A stretch of DNA of 14,061 nt. It comes from an uncultured Clostridium sp. (GTDB taxonomy: Bacteria; Bacillota; Clostridia; TANB77; CAG-508). Shown here one piece after another: positions 6,114 through 13,420 of this stretch (within the stretch, counting starts at the first letter, position 1; each line of letters opens with the position of its first letter). The stretch lies in the NCBI GenBank assembly GCA_946545035.1, contig CAMNND010000020.1, positions 1-14,061 of the forward strand. Reading direction: 5' to 3'. Position numbers and translations under genes: made by a program. The notes beneath the pieces were generated by a model. The model did not search any database. It was not told where the DNA came from and saw nothing but the letters and a program-made list of their open reading frames with translations.

Positions 6114-6142
6114 CAATATTTACTGGGTTTCATGCATATTTT
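6114..6142 (+). promoter_or_regulatory. Candidate sigma-E promoter of spoIVA
   Basis: CAATATT (6114-6120) followed after 14 bases by CATATTTT (6135-6142) matches six of seven -35 positions and six of eight -10 positions of the Bacillus sigma-E consensus (KMATATT, 14, CATACAHT). spoIVA is a mother-cell, sigma-E-dependent gene in spore formers, so the match is in the expected place. The leader would be about 60 bases. Confidence 0.5.
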
Positions 6143-6210
6143 ATTTGAAAATAAATATACTCTATTAAAAGTTTTCGTATGTAACTTGTATTATTCTTTA
6201 GGAGGTTTAG

Positions 6211-7692
6211 ATGGATACAAAATTAAAATTATATGAGGATATTGCTAAGCGAACTGATGGTGATATCTATGTTGGTGTTGTTGGTCCGGTTAGAACTGGT
6301 AAGTCAACTTTTATCAAAAAATTTATGGACTTACTTGTGATTCCAAATATCGATAATAACTATAAAAAAGAAAGAGCAAAAGATGAACTCCCACAAAGTG
6401 CGGCAGGAAAAACAATAATGACCACGGAGCCCAAGTTTATACCTAATGAAGCAGTTCAAATAAAAATTGATAATTCCATTACTCTAAAAACAAGATTAGT
6501 TGATTGTGTTGGATATCTAGTCAATAATGCTATAGGTTATTTGGAAGATGATATGCCTAGAATGGTAAAAACACCATGGTCTGATGAAGAAATCCCCTTC
6601 GAACAAGCTGCAGAAATTGGAACAAGAAAAGTTATTCAAGAGCACTCTACAATAGGTATACTTGTTACAACAGATGGTACTATCACTGATATTCCGCGTG
6701 ATGATTATATACAAGCTGAAGAGCGTGTTGTCTCTGAACTTCAAGCTCTTCACAAACCATTTGTTATTGTATTAAACAGTGTAAATCCAGATTCAAACGA
6801 AACGAAATTATTGGCAAATGAACTTAGGGAAAAATATTCAACATCTGTTATTCCTGTTAGTTGCGAAGATTTATCGTTAGATAATATTAATAAAATATTT
6901 GGTGAGATACTTTATGAATTTCCAATTGAACAAATAAATATTAATTTTCCAAGATGGGTTGACCACTTAGATAGCTCCCATTGGTTAAAAAAAGAGCTTT
7001 ATGCTGAAATTAAAGATACCTTTTTTGATACTAAACGATTAAAGAGCATATCAAATAAAATTGATTCCTTAAAGGCTACTGAAATAATATCGGAAACCAG
7101 ATTAAATGATATTTCTTTAGGTACGGGCGAAGTTACTATCACTATTTATCTTCTTGAGGAATTATTCTATAAAATTATCTCAGAAATATCTGGAATTACT
7201 ATTACAAATGAAGGAGATTTATTTTCGAGTATTACTGACTTCTCAAGAATCAAACAAGAATACGATAAAATATCAACTGCACTCGAAGAAGTAAAATCAA
7301 AAGGCTATGGTATTGTTACGCCTTCTATTGATGAACTTGTTTTAGATGAACCCGAAATGGTTAAACAAGGCTCTCGCTTTGGTGTAAAACTTAAGGCTAC
7401 AGCTCCATCTATTCATATGATCAGAGCTAACATAGAAACCGAAGTTTCTCCTATTGTTGGAAGTGAAAGACAATCTGAAGAGCTTGTTAATTACTTACTT
7501 TCTGAATTTGAAAATGAACCTAAAAAAATATGGGAATCAAATATTTTTGGTAAAAGTCTACATGAGCTTGTAAATGAAGGCCTTCAAAGCAAACTTTATC
7601 ATATGCCAGAAGAAGCTCAAGGAAAGCTTCAAGAAACACTTGAAAGAATTATTAATGAAGGTAGTGGTGGACTAATTTGTATTATTTTATAA
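6211..7692 (+). CDS. spoIVA: Stage IV sporulation protein A, SpoIVA
   Basis: SpoIVA is the ATPase that polymerises on the outer forespore membrane and forms the base on which the spore coat is built. At 493 residues the protein is essentially the length of the Bacillus subtilis protein (492). The Walker A motif GPVRTGKST is at 25-33. Highly conserved segments follow: DELPQSAAGKTIMTTEPKF, VDCVGY, EIGTRKVIQEHSTIG, the middle-domain GYGIVTPS, LDEPE(M)VKQGSRFGVKLKA and APSIHMI. The C-terminal ending IINEGSGGLI.IIL, needed for membrane targeting in B. subtilis, is intact. AGGAGG lies 5 bases before the ATG. It is a single-gene unit, with a candidate sigma-E promoter upstream and a terminator facing the ROK operon. 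Confidence 0.98.
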   Translation: MDTKLKLYEDIAKRTDGDIYVGVVGPVRTGKSTFIKKFMDLLVIPNIDNNYKKERAKDELPQSAAGKTIMTTEPKFIPNEAVQIKIDNSITLKTRLVDCVGYLVNNAIGYLEDDMPRMVKTPWSDEEIPFEQAAEIGTRKVIQEHSTIGILVTTDGTITDIPRDDYIQAEERVVSELQALHKPFVIVLNSVNPDSNETKLLANELREKYSTSVIPVSCEDLSLDNINKIFGEILYEFPIEQININFPRWVDHLDSSHWLKKELYAEIKDTFFDTKRLKSISNKIDSLKATEIISETRLNDISLGTGEVTITIYLLEELFYKIISEISGITITNEGDLFSSITDFSRIKQEYDKISTALEEVKSKGYGIVTPSIDELVLDEPEMVKQGSRFGVKLKATAPSIHMIRANIETEVSPIVGSERQSEELVNYLLSEFENEPKKIWESNIFGKSLHELVNEGLQSKLYHMPEEAQGKLQETLERIINEGSGGLICIIL

Positions 7693-7697
7693 GTCAT

Positions 7698-7731
7698 AAA
7701 AAGAAGACTTAATTTATATTTAAGTCTTCTT
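7698..7731 (-). terminator. Terminator between spoIVA and the dpaA-ROK operon
   Basis: A 12-bp stem (7701-7712 with 7720-7731) encloses a 7-base loop. On the minus strand the stem runs into TTTTT (7702-7698), so it best serves the ROK kinase operon. On the plus strand the following sequence is only loosely T-rich, but it may also serve spoIVA. Confidence 0.7.
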
Positions 7732-7749
7732 CCATTTTATTCATCTTAT

Positions 7750-8658
7750 TTATTCAAACGCAAGAGCACTTCCAATCATCCCTGCATCATTTCCGTATTT
7801 TGCCATTACGATTTCTGGAATATCTTCTTTGTAGAATATATCTTTTGAATTTTTAAATGTTTCTTTTAGTTTGTCAAATAATATATCCTCATATTTAACA
7901 AATCCTCCACCTAAACAAATTACTTGCGGCTCAAGTATATTTACTAGATTTGTTAATCCAACGCATATGTATTTTACATATTCATCAATTGATTTTTGAA
8001 CTTTCTCATTTGTTATATTTGCTCTAATTACACCTCGTAATTCTCCCCCATCTATAAACTCATCTAAATTAAGTTTTTCTCTTATGTCTCTTTTAAAATG
8101 TCTCATAGATGCGTATCTTTCATAGCAACCTTTACTTCCGCATTTACATTCTTTACCATCTTTTACGATTATCATATGGCCCACTTCAAAACCAGCACAT
8201 CTCTTTGGTTCTACTAGCTTTCCATCAAAAAAAGCTGCTCCACCTATTCCTGTACCAAGGCACATAAATAAACAATCATCATAATTTTTCAAACTTCCTA
8301 ATTTTTTTTCGGCAAGTGCTGCACATTTTGCATCATTCATTACTTTTACTTTAGCAGAAGGAAAATATTTATTAATTTCTTCACCAATTTTAAAATTTTC
8401 TAATCCAAGATTAACACTACTAACTATTTCGTTATTGCGTATTACGCCTGGGGCTCCAATTCCAATTTCATTGATTTCTATATTATCATTTTCTTTCCAA
8501 TCAGTTAAAACAGATATGATTGAATCAATGATAAAATTCCTCATTGTATCTGTTTTTTTCTCTTTAACGTAGCTTTCATGTCTTTTAACAATATTCCCAT
8601 CTGAGTCAACTAAGCCAACTCCAACATGGCTTCCTCCTATGTCTACTCCAATTCTCAT
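7750..8658 (-). CDS. ROK family sugar kinase, probable glucokinase
   Basis: The 302-residue protein has the N-terminal ATP-binding signature DIGGSHVGVG (6-15), the catalytic aspartate in MNDAK (D109), CLGTGIGG (133-140), and the ROK zinc site H161 with C171-x-C173 and C178 (GH...CKCGSKGCYE). GAPG (68-71) and the closing YGNDAGMIGSA are also typical. It should phosphorylate a hexose, most likely glucose, with ATP; ManNAc or another sugar is possible. It is the third gene of an operon, starting 17 bases after the small prepilin-like gene, and ends at a terminator. An AAGGATG site precedes the ATG. There is no N-terminal DNA-binding domain, so it is a kinase and not a ROK repressor. Its co-transcription with the sporulation gene dpaA is unexplained. 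Confidence 0.9.
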   Translation of the reverse strand: MRIGVDIGGSHVGVGLVDSDGNIVKRHESYVKEKKTDTMRNFIIDSIISVLTDWKENDNIEINEIGIGAPGVIRNNEIVSSVNLGLENFKIGEEINKYFPSAKVKVMNDAKCAALAEKKLGSLKNYDDCLFMCLGTGIGGAAFFDGKLVEPKRCAGFEVGHMIIVKDGKECKCGSKGCYERYASMRHFKRDIREKLNLDEFIDGGELRGVIRANITNEKVQKSIDEYVKYICVGLTNLVNILEPQVICLGGGFVKYEDILFDKLKETFKNSKDIFYKEDIPEIVMAKYGNDAGMIGSALAFE

Positions 8659-8675
8659 AATTATTTCATCCTTTT

Positions 8676-8867
8676 CTAATTTGTAGAATTTGTTAGTTCA
8701 ATTACTATATTGTTTTCACTATCTTTTCTGTTTCTTTCCTCTTTCCATTGTTGAATAAGACCATTTTCTCCTACCATTACTCTGATTGTCATAGCCGCAA
8801 TTATTATAATTGCTAGCCAAAGTACAACTAGTCTTACACGTGTCATTCCTTTTTCACTTCTAAACAT
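8676..8867 (-). CDS. Small membrane protein resembling a degenerate type IV prepilin
   Basis: This 63-residue peptide begins MFRSEKGMTRVRLVV, continues with a single hydrophobic helix (about residues 13-29) and then GENGLI (33-38) and a charged tail. The layout SEKG / hydrophobic helix / GENGI matches the many short clostridial prepilin-like proteins whose N-terminus reads EKGITL. Here the residue five after the processing glycine (G7) is Arg instead of the Glu usual in true pilins, and no globular domain follows. It may be processed by a prepilin peptidase or be a leftover N-terminal fragment. It sits 11 bases after dpaA and 17 before the ROK gene, with AGAGGTGAT before its ATG, so it is translated within that operon. 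I infer no function. Confidence 0.7.
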   Translation of the reverse strand: MFRSEKGMTRVRLVVLWLAIIIIAAMTIRVMVGENGLIQQWKEERNRKDSENNIVIELTNSTN

Positions 8868-8878
8868 TTTATCACCTC

Positions 8879-9703
8879 TTATATTATATATTTTGTAATT
8901 ATATTCATCATATATTTTGCGGATGTTCTTGGTGCTATTTTTCCAGGAATCCCCAAATACTGAATAACTCTATAATTATTCTCTTTTGCATACACAAAAT
9001 CAATTCCTCCTGGCTTAGAAGCCACATCAATTATTAATGTGTTTTTATTGATAAATTTAAACTTATCTTTATCAATAACGAGTGTCGGTACAGTATTCAC
9101 AATCACATCCATTTTTTTCATATAATTATCTAAATTATTGAGTACATTATACCCTTTGGTTTCAATATTTGCAACCTCTTGTTTATTAATATCATAGCAG
9201 TAGACTTTTGAATTTAGATTATTTAGAAGCTCTGCTGCTTTCTTTCCAACATTTCCGAATCCAATTATTAAGATATTACTTTTATCGATTGTGATATCAG
9301 TATTATCAATTATACATTGAATAATTCCTTCTGCAGTCGGTATTGTATTATTTTTTATAAATTCTGCATCTTTTGCAATATCGACTACAAAATTTTTATT
9401 TTTCTCTAGAATTCCATTTATTTTATTATCTATATTTCCAACAAAAATAGTCTTGTTTTCCACGTTTTGTATACACTTTCCAATTGAAATTTGTCTATCA
9501 TTTAATGGTGAATATAAATTTTCTCCATCTTTCGAAAATGGAATTGGAAAAATAATACAATCGCAGTTAATACACTCTTCTAATGTGTTTTTGGAACTTC
9601 CAAGTCCATATCTACATAATTTTGTGTTCTTATATCTATCTTCCAATACATTCGATAAAATAAGACTTCTATTATCTCCTCCTATAAAAGATATACTCTT
9701 CAT
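8879..9703 (-). CDS. dpaA: Dipicolinate synthase subunit A (DpaA/SpoVFA)
   Basis: From the ATG at 9703 the protein has 274 residues. DpaA is the Rossmann-fold subunit that, with the flavoprotein DpaB, makes dipicolinic acid from a lysine-pathway intermediate in the mother cell. Family marks are ISFIGGDNRS (4-13), NTIPTAEGIIQ (119-129), the NAD(P)-binding GFGNVG (148-153), VNTVPTLV (202-209), DVASKPGGIDF (226-236) and GIPGKIAPRT (251-260). The frame is open back to 9754, but that ATG lies inside the terminator hairpin of the upstream operon, and GGGAGGGG stands just before 9703, so the shorter form is right. It starts an operon with a small prepilin-like gene and a ROK kinase. dpaB, normally the next gene, is absent here. 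No promoter is clear in the short gap after the hairpin. Confidence 0.9.
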   Translation of the reverse strand: MKSISFIGGDNRSLILSNVLEDRYKNTKLCRYGLGSSKNTLEECINCDCIIFPIPFSKDGENLYSPLNDRQISIGKCIQNVENKTIFVGNIDNKINGILEKNKNFVVDIAKDAEFIKNNTIPTAEGIIQCIIDNTDITIDKSNILIIGFGNVGKKAAELLNNLNSKVYCYDINKQEVANIETKGYNVLNNLDNYMKKMDVIVNTVPTLVIDKDKFKFINKNTLIIDVASKPGGIDFVYAKENNYRVIQYLGIPGKIAPRTSAKYMMNIITKYII

Positions 9704-9739
9704 AACCCCTCCCAAAACAAATAATAATTTAAACATCGT

Positions 9740-9773
9740 AAAAAAATAGACCATTATAATGGTCTATTTTTTA
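9740..9773 (-). terminator. Palindromic terminator of the ppa-TPR operon
   Basis: A perfect 32-base palindrome (9741-9756 with 9757-9772) has an A-run on one side and a T-run on the other, 13 bases after the stop of the TPR gene on the minus strand. It ends in T6 in both directions. Its centre contains TATAAT by chance of symmetry. Confidence 0.85.
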
Positions 9774-9785
9774 TATATTATTCAT

Positions 9786-11003
9786 TTAGAATCTAAAAAG
9801 TCCCTTACTGTCTAAGAAGTCTTTTTCTGCTCTCTCTTTAACTTTCTTTGCTCTCCAATCATTGACATCTACACTTCTTCCATTGTTAGTCATTTTACTA
9901 ACTAATGCAAATGTTTCTTCAAGATGTCTTCTTGTTCTGAATTCTTGTTTAGTTAAGTCGTTTTTACGTATTTTGCTTTTTCCACTTCTAATTTCTTTCA
10001 TAACTGGAGCAAATATTTCTTGTCTACAAACTCTCTTATACATTCTCTTATCAATTTCAATTGCTATATTTGCATAACCGACAGCTCTTTCTGTATCACC
10101 CTTTAACATATAAATTATTGACAAATAGAAATATGCATCTGGCTCAGAATATTTATCTATTATACAATCTAAGAATGTTTGTTCTGCTTCATCAAGATCT
10201 CCTTGAAGCATCATAATTTGAGCTATACTCATCTTTGGATGGAAAGCTTCAGAATTTATTTGAGCAGCTTTCTCATAGTATTCCTTTGCTGTTTGAAAAT
10301 CATTTAATCTTGTATATACCATTCCAAGTCCGTAATATAATTCATATATATCTGGGTTGTAGTTTAATGCCTGCAAATATACATTTGCCGCTTCTCTAAA
10401 TTGCTCCTGATCGTAAAGAATTAATCCTAATAAATCAGATGCTTTATAATAATCAGGCTTCTTATCAATTAATTCCTGCAACATTCTCTTAGCTTCATCT
10501 TGTTTTTCTATTTGATTAAGTAAAAATGCAATTTCATAGTATGAATCATAATCTTTTTTGTTGTAATCAACAGCTAAGACATATTCATCAATTGCTGCTT
10601 CAATCATACCTTCATTCTCATATACTTCTGCTAATAGCTTATGAGAATAGTAACTATTTGGATGCTTTTCAGTATACTTAATTAATATCTTTCTTGCTTT
10701 TTCACTTTGTTCAAGTTTTAGATATATTTTTGCTTTCGTTACTGCAAAAATTTCTGGTAAAAATATTTTCTTAAACTCAAGAGCTACAACAATAAGTGGT
10801 ATTATTATCGACATTGTATATGTTATACCAAGAAGTACTATACTTGCATCCACGCTATTGCTATAAACAACAAATCTAATCAATATACCAATAATATTCG
10901 TAACTAGTAAATATAAATATAGCGAATCTTTTTTCTTAATTAATTTCGATAATAACGCTCCAAACATTACAAAGGCAACTGCAAAAAACAATACCTTCTC
11001 CAT
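9786..11003 (-). CDS. Membrane-anchored TPR protein
   Basis: This 405-residue protein has three hydrophobic N-terminal segments (about 3-21, 28-46 and 54-75), then a run of tetratricopeptide helices between residues 85 and 318. Examples are the AWLL-like units starting near 115, 153, 187, 221, 255 and 289, with the usual Ala/Gly/Tyr spacing (for example YYGLGMVYTRLNDFQTAKEYY at 223-243). The last 85 residues are basic and helical, without repeats. It should be a membrane-tethered scaffold with the repeat arm in the cytoplasm; partner unknown. Its ribosome binding site (AGGAGA) overlaps the stop codon of ppa (TAGGAGA), and the gap between genes is 14 bases, so translation of the two is probably coupled. 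A palindromic terminator follows. I do not recognise a named family. Confidence 0.8.
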   Translation of the reverse strand: MEKVLFFAVAFVMFGALLSKLIKKKDSLYLYLLVTNIIGILIRFVVYSNSVDASIVLLGITYTMSIIIPLIVVALEFKKIFLPEIFAVTKAKIYLKLEQSEKARKILIKYTEKHPNSYYSHKLLAEVYENEGMIEAAIDEYVLAVDYNKKDYDSYYEIAFLLNQIEKQDEAKRMLQELIDKKPDYYKASDLLGLILYDQEQFREAANVYLQALNYNPDIYELYYGLGMVYTRLNDFQTAKEYYEKAAQINSEAFHPKMSIAQIMMLQGDLDEAEQTFLDCIIDKYSEPDAYFYLSIIYMLKGDTERAVGYANIAIEIDKRMYKRVCRQEIFAPVMKEIRSGKSKIRKNDLTKQEFRTRRHLEETFALVSKMTNNGRSVDVNDWRAKKVKERAEKDFLDSKGLFRF

Positions 11004-11017
11004 GCGAAAAAAGTCTC

Positions 11018-11548
11018 CTATCTTTCAAATTTTTCTTTATAATTATTTATACATTTCTCAATAATATTTTCAGCTTCTGCTCTTCCAAGCATTTTATCAA
11101 CTGTAGTTTGTTTACCTTCTAGTTGTTTATATACTTCAAAGAAATGCATAATTTCGTCTAAAGTCTGTGTTGGTAATTCAGATAAATCTTTAAATCCATT
11201 TAGATATGGATCATTAACTGGAATACAGATAATTTTTTCATCTTCTTCACCATTATCAACCATTTTTAAAACACCAATTGGATATGCTTCGACTAACGTA
11301 AGTGGAACAATTTCCTCATGACATATTAGAACAACATCTAATGGATCATTATCCCCTGCATATGTTCTTGGAATAAATCCATAGTTAGCTGGATAATGTG
11401 TTGCTGTATATAAAACTCTATCAAGTTTTAACATACCCGTTTCTTTATCCAATTCATATTTATTTCTTCCATTCTTTTGTATTTCAATTACACAAACAAA
11501 TTTATCTTTCTTAATTCTTTCTCCATTTATATCATGCCATATATTCAT
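11018..11548 (-). CDS. ppa: Inorganic pyrophosphatase, family I
   Basis: The 176-residue enzyme hydrolyses cytosolic pyrophosphate to two phosphates, pulling biosynthetic reactions forward, including UTP-dependent sugar activation. The family I active site is visible: Y56-GFIP, the metal-binding D66-N-D68-P-L-D71, then D98, D103 and K105 in VDNGEEDEKI. The length is normal for a soluble bacterial family I enzyme. Many Clostridia and Bacilli use a family II (DHH) enzyme instead, so a family I gene is a useful trait of this lineage. AGGAGG stands 8-9 bases before the ATG and a sigma-A promoter lies at 11613-11585. It is the first gene of a two-gene operon with the TPR membrane protein. Confidence 0.96.
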   Translation of the reverse strand: MNIWHDINGERIKKDKFVCVIEIQKNGRNKYELDKETGMLKLDRVLYTATHYPANYGFIPRTYAGDNDPLDVVLICHEEIVPLTLVEAYPIGVLKMVDNGEEDEKIICIPVNDPYLNGFKDLSELPTQTLDEIMHFFEVYKQLEGKQTTVDKMLGRAEAENIIEKCINNYKEKFER

Positions 11549-11584
11549 AAAATTGTCCTCCTCATCCGTACTTTATCTTGCATA

Positions 11585-11613
11585 ATTGTATTCTAAAAAT
11601 GCTAAAAAGTCTA
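11585..11613 (-). promoter_or_regulatory. Sigma-A promoter of the ppa-TPR operon
   Basis: On the minus strand TAGACT (11613-11608) is followed after 17 bases by TACAAT (11590-11585). The leader to the ATG at 11548 is about 30 bases and includes the AGGAGG site. Confidence 0.65.
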
Positions 11614-11663
11614 GCTTTTACAAGAAAAATCCGTATTTTATTTTTGTATCACTTTATACTGTT

Positions 11664-11693
11664 TTGACATTTACATAATATGTGTGGTATAAT
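11664..11693 (+). promoter_or_regulatory. Strong sigma-A promoter of the XRE-like regulator
   Basis: A consensus TTGACA (11664-11669) and a consensus TATAAT (11688-11693) are 18 bases apart, with TGG giving an extended -10. This is the best promoter match in the window. The leader of about 60 bases contains a small hairpin AGAGC/GCTCT (11709-11723). Confidence 0.85.
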
Positions 11694-11760
11694 CTTCTCA
11701 TCGTAAAAAGAGCCAAGTGCTCTCCGCCCGCCAATGTACAACCTGATAGGAGGATGTTTT

Positions 11761-12123
11761 ATGACAAAACCACGGAACCCTTTCAAGTCGCTCTGTAAAG
11801 TGACAAAAGACAACAATACTATTCCACCAGAGTTTGCAGTCTGTAGAGTCATGAAATATATACGATTAATCAAAAACATGACTCAGCAAGGCATTGCAGA
11901 GGTCAAAACACCTGATGGAAAGTTTATGAGTCAGTCATACATTTCAAAAATAGAACTTATGCAAATCACACCTACATTTGATACTGTTTTTTTGTTCTGC
12001 CAACTGACGAAAACTGATCCTTGTGATTTTCTGGACTGTGTCGCAAAAACCATGTATATGTCGAATCTTCAAGCAGCCGAGTATATCGGTAAGAAGATTA
12101 TGAAGATTTTAATGGATGAATAA
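11761..12123 (+). CDS. Small XRE-like helix-turn-helix protein
   Basis: From the ATG at 11761 the protein has 120 residues. Residues 28-93 read as an XRE-type DNA-binding domain: RVMKYIRLIKNMTQQGIAE for the first two helices, SQSYISKIE (57-65) for the recognition helix, then PTFDTVFLFCQLTKTDPCDFL for the last helices. The stretch between the second and recognition helices (VKTPDGKFM) is about seven residues longer than usual. Five cysteines are present (12, 28, 80, 88, 93). An upstream ATG at 11734 is possible, but AGGAGG at 11748-11753 lies 7 bases before 11761. It has its own strong promoter and terminator, and its first codons are richer in G/C than its neighbours (24 of 60 bases at 11761-11820). 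Likely a regulator of unknown target, possibly acquired. Confidence 0.8.
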   Translation: MTKPRNPFKSLCKVTKDNNTIPPEFAVCRVMKYIRLIKNMTQQGIAEVKTPDGKFMSQSYISKIELMQITPTFDTVFLFCQLTKTDPCDFLDCVAKTMYMSNLQAAEYIGKKIMKILMDE

Positions 12124-12150
12124 TTGGCCAGTTAACACAAAGGATTCCAC

Positions 12151-12188
12151 AAAAAAAGAGATTCGGTACATAGTACTGAATCTCTTTT
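12151..12188. terminator. Bidirectional terminator between the XRE-like gene and dnaJ
   Basis: A 16-bp stem with one G-T pair (12154-12169 with 12173-12188) has a 3-base loop. On the minus strand it is followed by seven T (12157-12151) and serves dnaJ; on the plus strand it ends in TTTT and, a little further on, a longer T-run. Confidence 0.75.
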
Positions 12189-12206
12189 GGGCTCTATATT
12201 TTTTTA

Positions 12207-13349
12207 TTAAAATCCAAATATATTTTTCTTTTTAATAGGTGGTTGTTCATTCATTGTCTTAGCAAGTTCATTTAGTATGTCTCTTTGTTCCTTTGTTAAA
12301 TGTTTTGGAACTTGAACCTGAACTTGGAATACAAAGTTACCTTGATTTGTAGAATTTACATTTTTAAAACCTTTACCTCTAATAGTAAATTTCGTTGCAG
12401 TTTGTGTTCCTTCCGGAATTTGGAATGTTTCTTTTGAACCATCTACCATTGGTATTTCAAGATTAGCCCCTAGCGTAGCTTGAGTGAATGTAATAGGTAC
12501 AGTACAATATACATCATTTCCATTTCTAGTAAATATACTATGTTTCTTAACTCTTATTAAAATGTATAAATCTCCCTTAGCTCCACCTCTTGATCCAGCT
12601 TCACCTTCACCTCTTAGAACTATAGTTTGACCATCATCAATACCTGCAGGAATTTTAATCTTAATCTTAGCTTGTTTTCTAATTTTACCTCTTCCCTTAC
12701 ATACATCACATGGTTGTTTAATTACTTTTCCTGTACCACCACAAGTACCACATGTTCTTGTAGTTTGCATTTGTCCAAGTATTGTATTCTGAATTTGTCT
12801 TACTTGACCAGTTCCATTACAAACTGTACATTTATCAATTACTGTTCCTGGTTTTGCACCATTTCCTCCACAAGTTGTACATGTTTCATTTCTTGTAACA
12901 ATAATTTCTTTCTCTACTCCTAGGAATGATTCTTCGAATGTAATATCTATTGTGCTTTTTACATCTGCACCTTGAACAGGTCCATTATTATTTTTTCTGC
13001 TTCTTCCTCCGAATCCGCCACCGAAGAATGATGAGAATATATCTCCGATATCTCCAAAATCTGAAAAGCCATCGAACCCAGTAGAATAATATCCACCGGC
13101 ACCTCCGCCTCCAAATCCTTGTGGGCCATCAGGTCCAAATTGATCATACATTTTTCTCTTCTGAGGATCTGATAATGTCTCGTATGCTTCATTTATTTCT
13201 TTAAATTTCTTTTCAGCTTCTTCCTTATTGTCAGGATTTGCATCTGGATGATATTGTTTAGCAAGTTTTCTAAATGCTTTTTTTAATTCATCTTCAGTTG
13301 CAGTCTTGCTTACTCCAAGTACTTCATAATAATCTCTTTTATCTGACAT
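12207..13349 (-). CDS. dnaJ: Chaperone DnaJ (Hsp40)
   Basis: DnaJ stimulates the ATPase of DnaK and delivers unfolded proteins to it. The 380-residue protein is a full type I DnaJ. The J-domain (about 5-70) has HPD at 34-36. A Gly/Phe-rich region (71-115) follows, then four zinc-finger repeats with C157/C160, C174/C177, C200/C203 and C214/C217, each followed by a G.G pattern. The C-terminal substrate-binding and dimerisation domains complete it. It lies 71 bases after dnaK in the same direction, with AAGGAAAA before the ATG. The usual clostridial order hrcA-grpE-dnaK-dnaJ would put the first two genes beyond the right edge. Confidence 0.98.
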   Translation of the reverse strand: MSDKRDYYEVLGVSKTATEDELKKAFRKLAKQYHPDANPDNKEEAEKKFKEINEAYETLSDPQKRKMYDQFGPDGPQGFGGGGAGGYYSTGFDGFSDFGDIGDIFSSFFGGGFGGRSRKNNNGPVQGADVKSTIDITFEESFLGVEKEIIVTRNETCTTCGGNGAKPGTVIDKCTVCNGTGQVRQIQNTILGQMQTTRTCGTCGGTGKVIKQPCDVCKGRGKIRKQAKIKIKIPAGIDDGQTIVLRGEGEAGSRGGAKGDLYILIRVKKHSIFTRNGNDVYCTVPITFTQATLGANLEIPMVDGSKETFQIPEGTQTATKFTIRGKGFKNVNSTNQGNFVFQVQVQVPKHLTKEQRDILNELAKTMNEQPPIKKKNIFGF

Positions 13350-13381
13350 TTCCTATTTTCCTTTCCGAAAAGTTAAAGTAT

Positions 13382-13406
13382 GAGGTTGGATTTTTTCTCC
13401 AACCTC
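13382..13406 (-). other. Hairpin between dnaK and dnaJ without a T-tract
   Basis: A perfect 9-bp stem, GAGGTTGGA with TCCAACCTC (13382-13390 and 13398-13406), encloses a 7-base loop 14 bases after the dnaK stop on the minus strand. No T-run follows, so it is more likely an RNA-processing or 3'-end protecting element than a full terminator, and dnaJ can still be co-transcribed. Confidence 0.55.
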
Positions 13407-13420
13407 GATTGTAATTATAA

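Noticed and set aside
9704..9754. Upstream ATG at 9754 as the start of dpaA
   Set aside because: The ATG is inside the palindromic terminator of the preceding operon and has no ribosome binding site, while a G-rich site precedes 9703, where the conserved sequence begins.
11549..11760. Riboswitch in the divergent region between ppa and the XRE-like gene
   Set aside because: Both leaders are short (about 30 and 60 bases) and hold only one small hairpin, with no recognisable aptamer.
12627..13192. Open frames opposite or out of frame with dnaJ, rich in Cys, Ser and Thr
   Set aside because: They are shadows of the DnaJ zinc-finger and Gly-rich codons.
13350..13420. CIRCE heat-shock operator before dnaJ
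   Set aside because: The inverted repeat here has arms unlike the CIRCE sequence and lies between dnaK and dnaJ. An operator would be expected upstream of the operon, outside the window.
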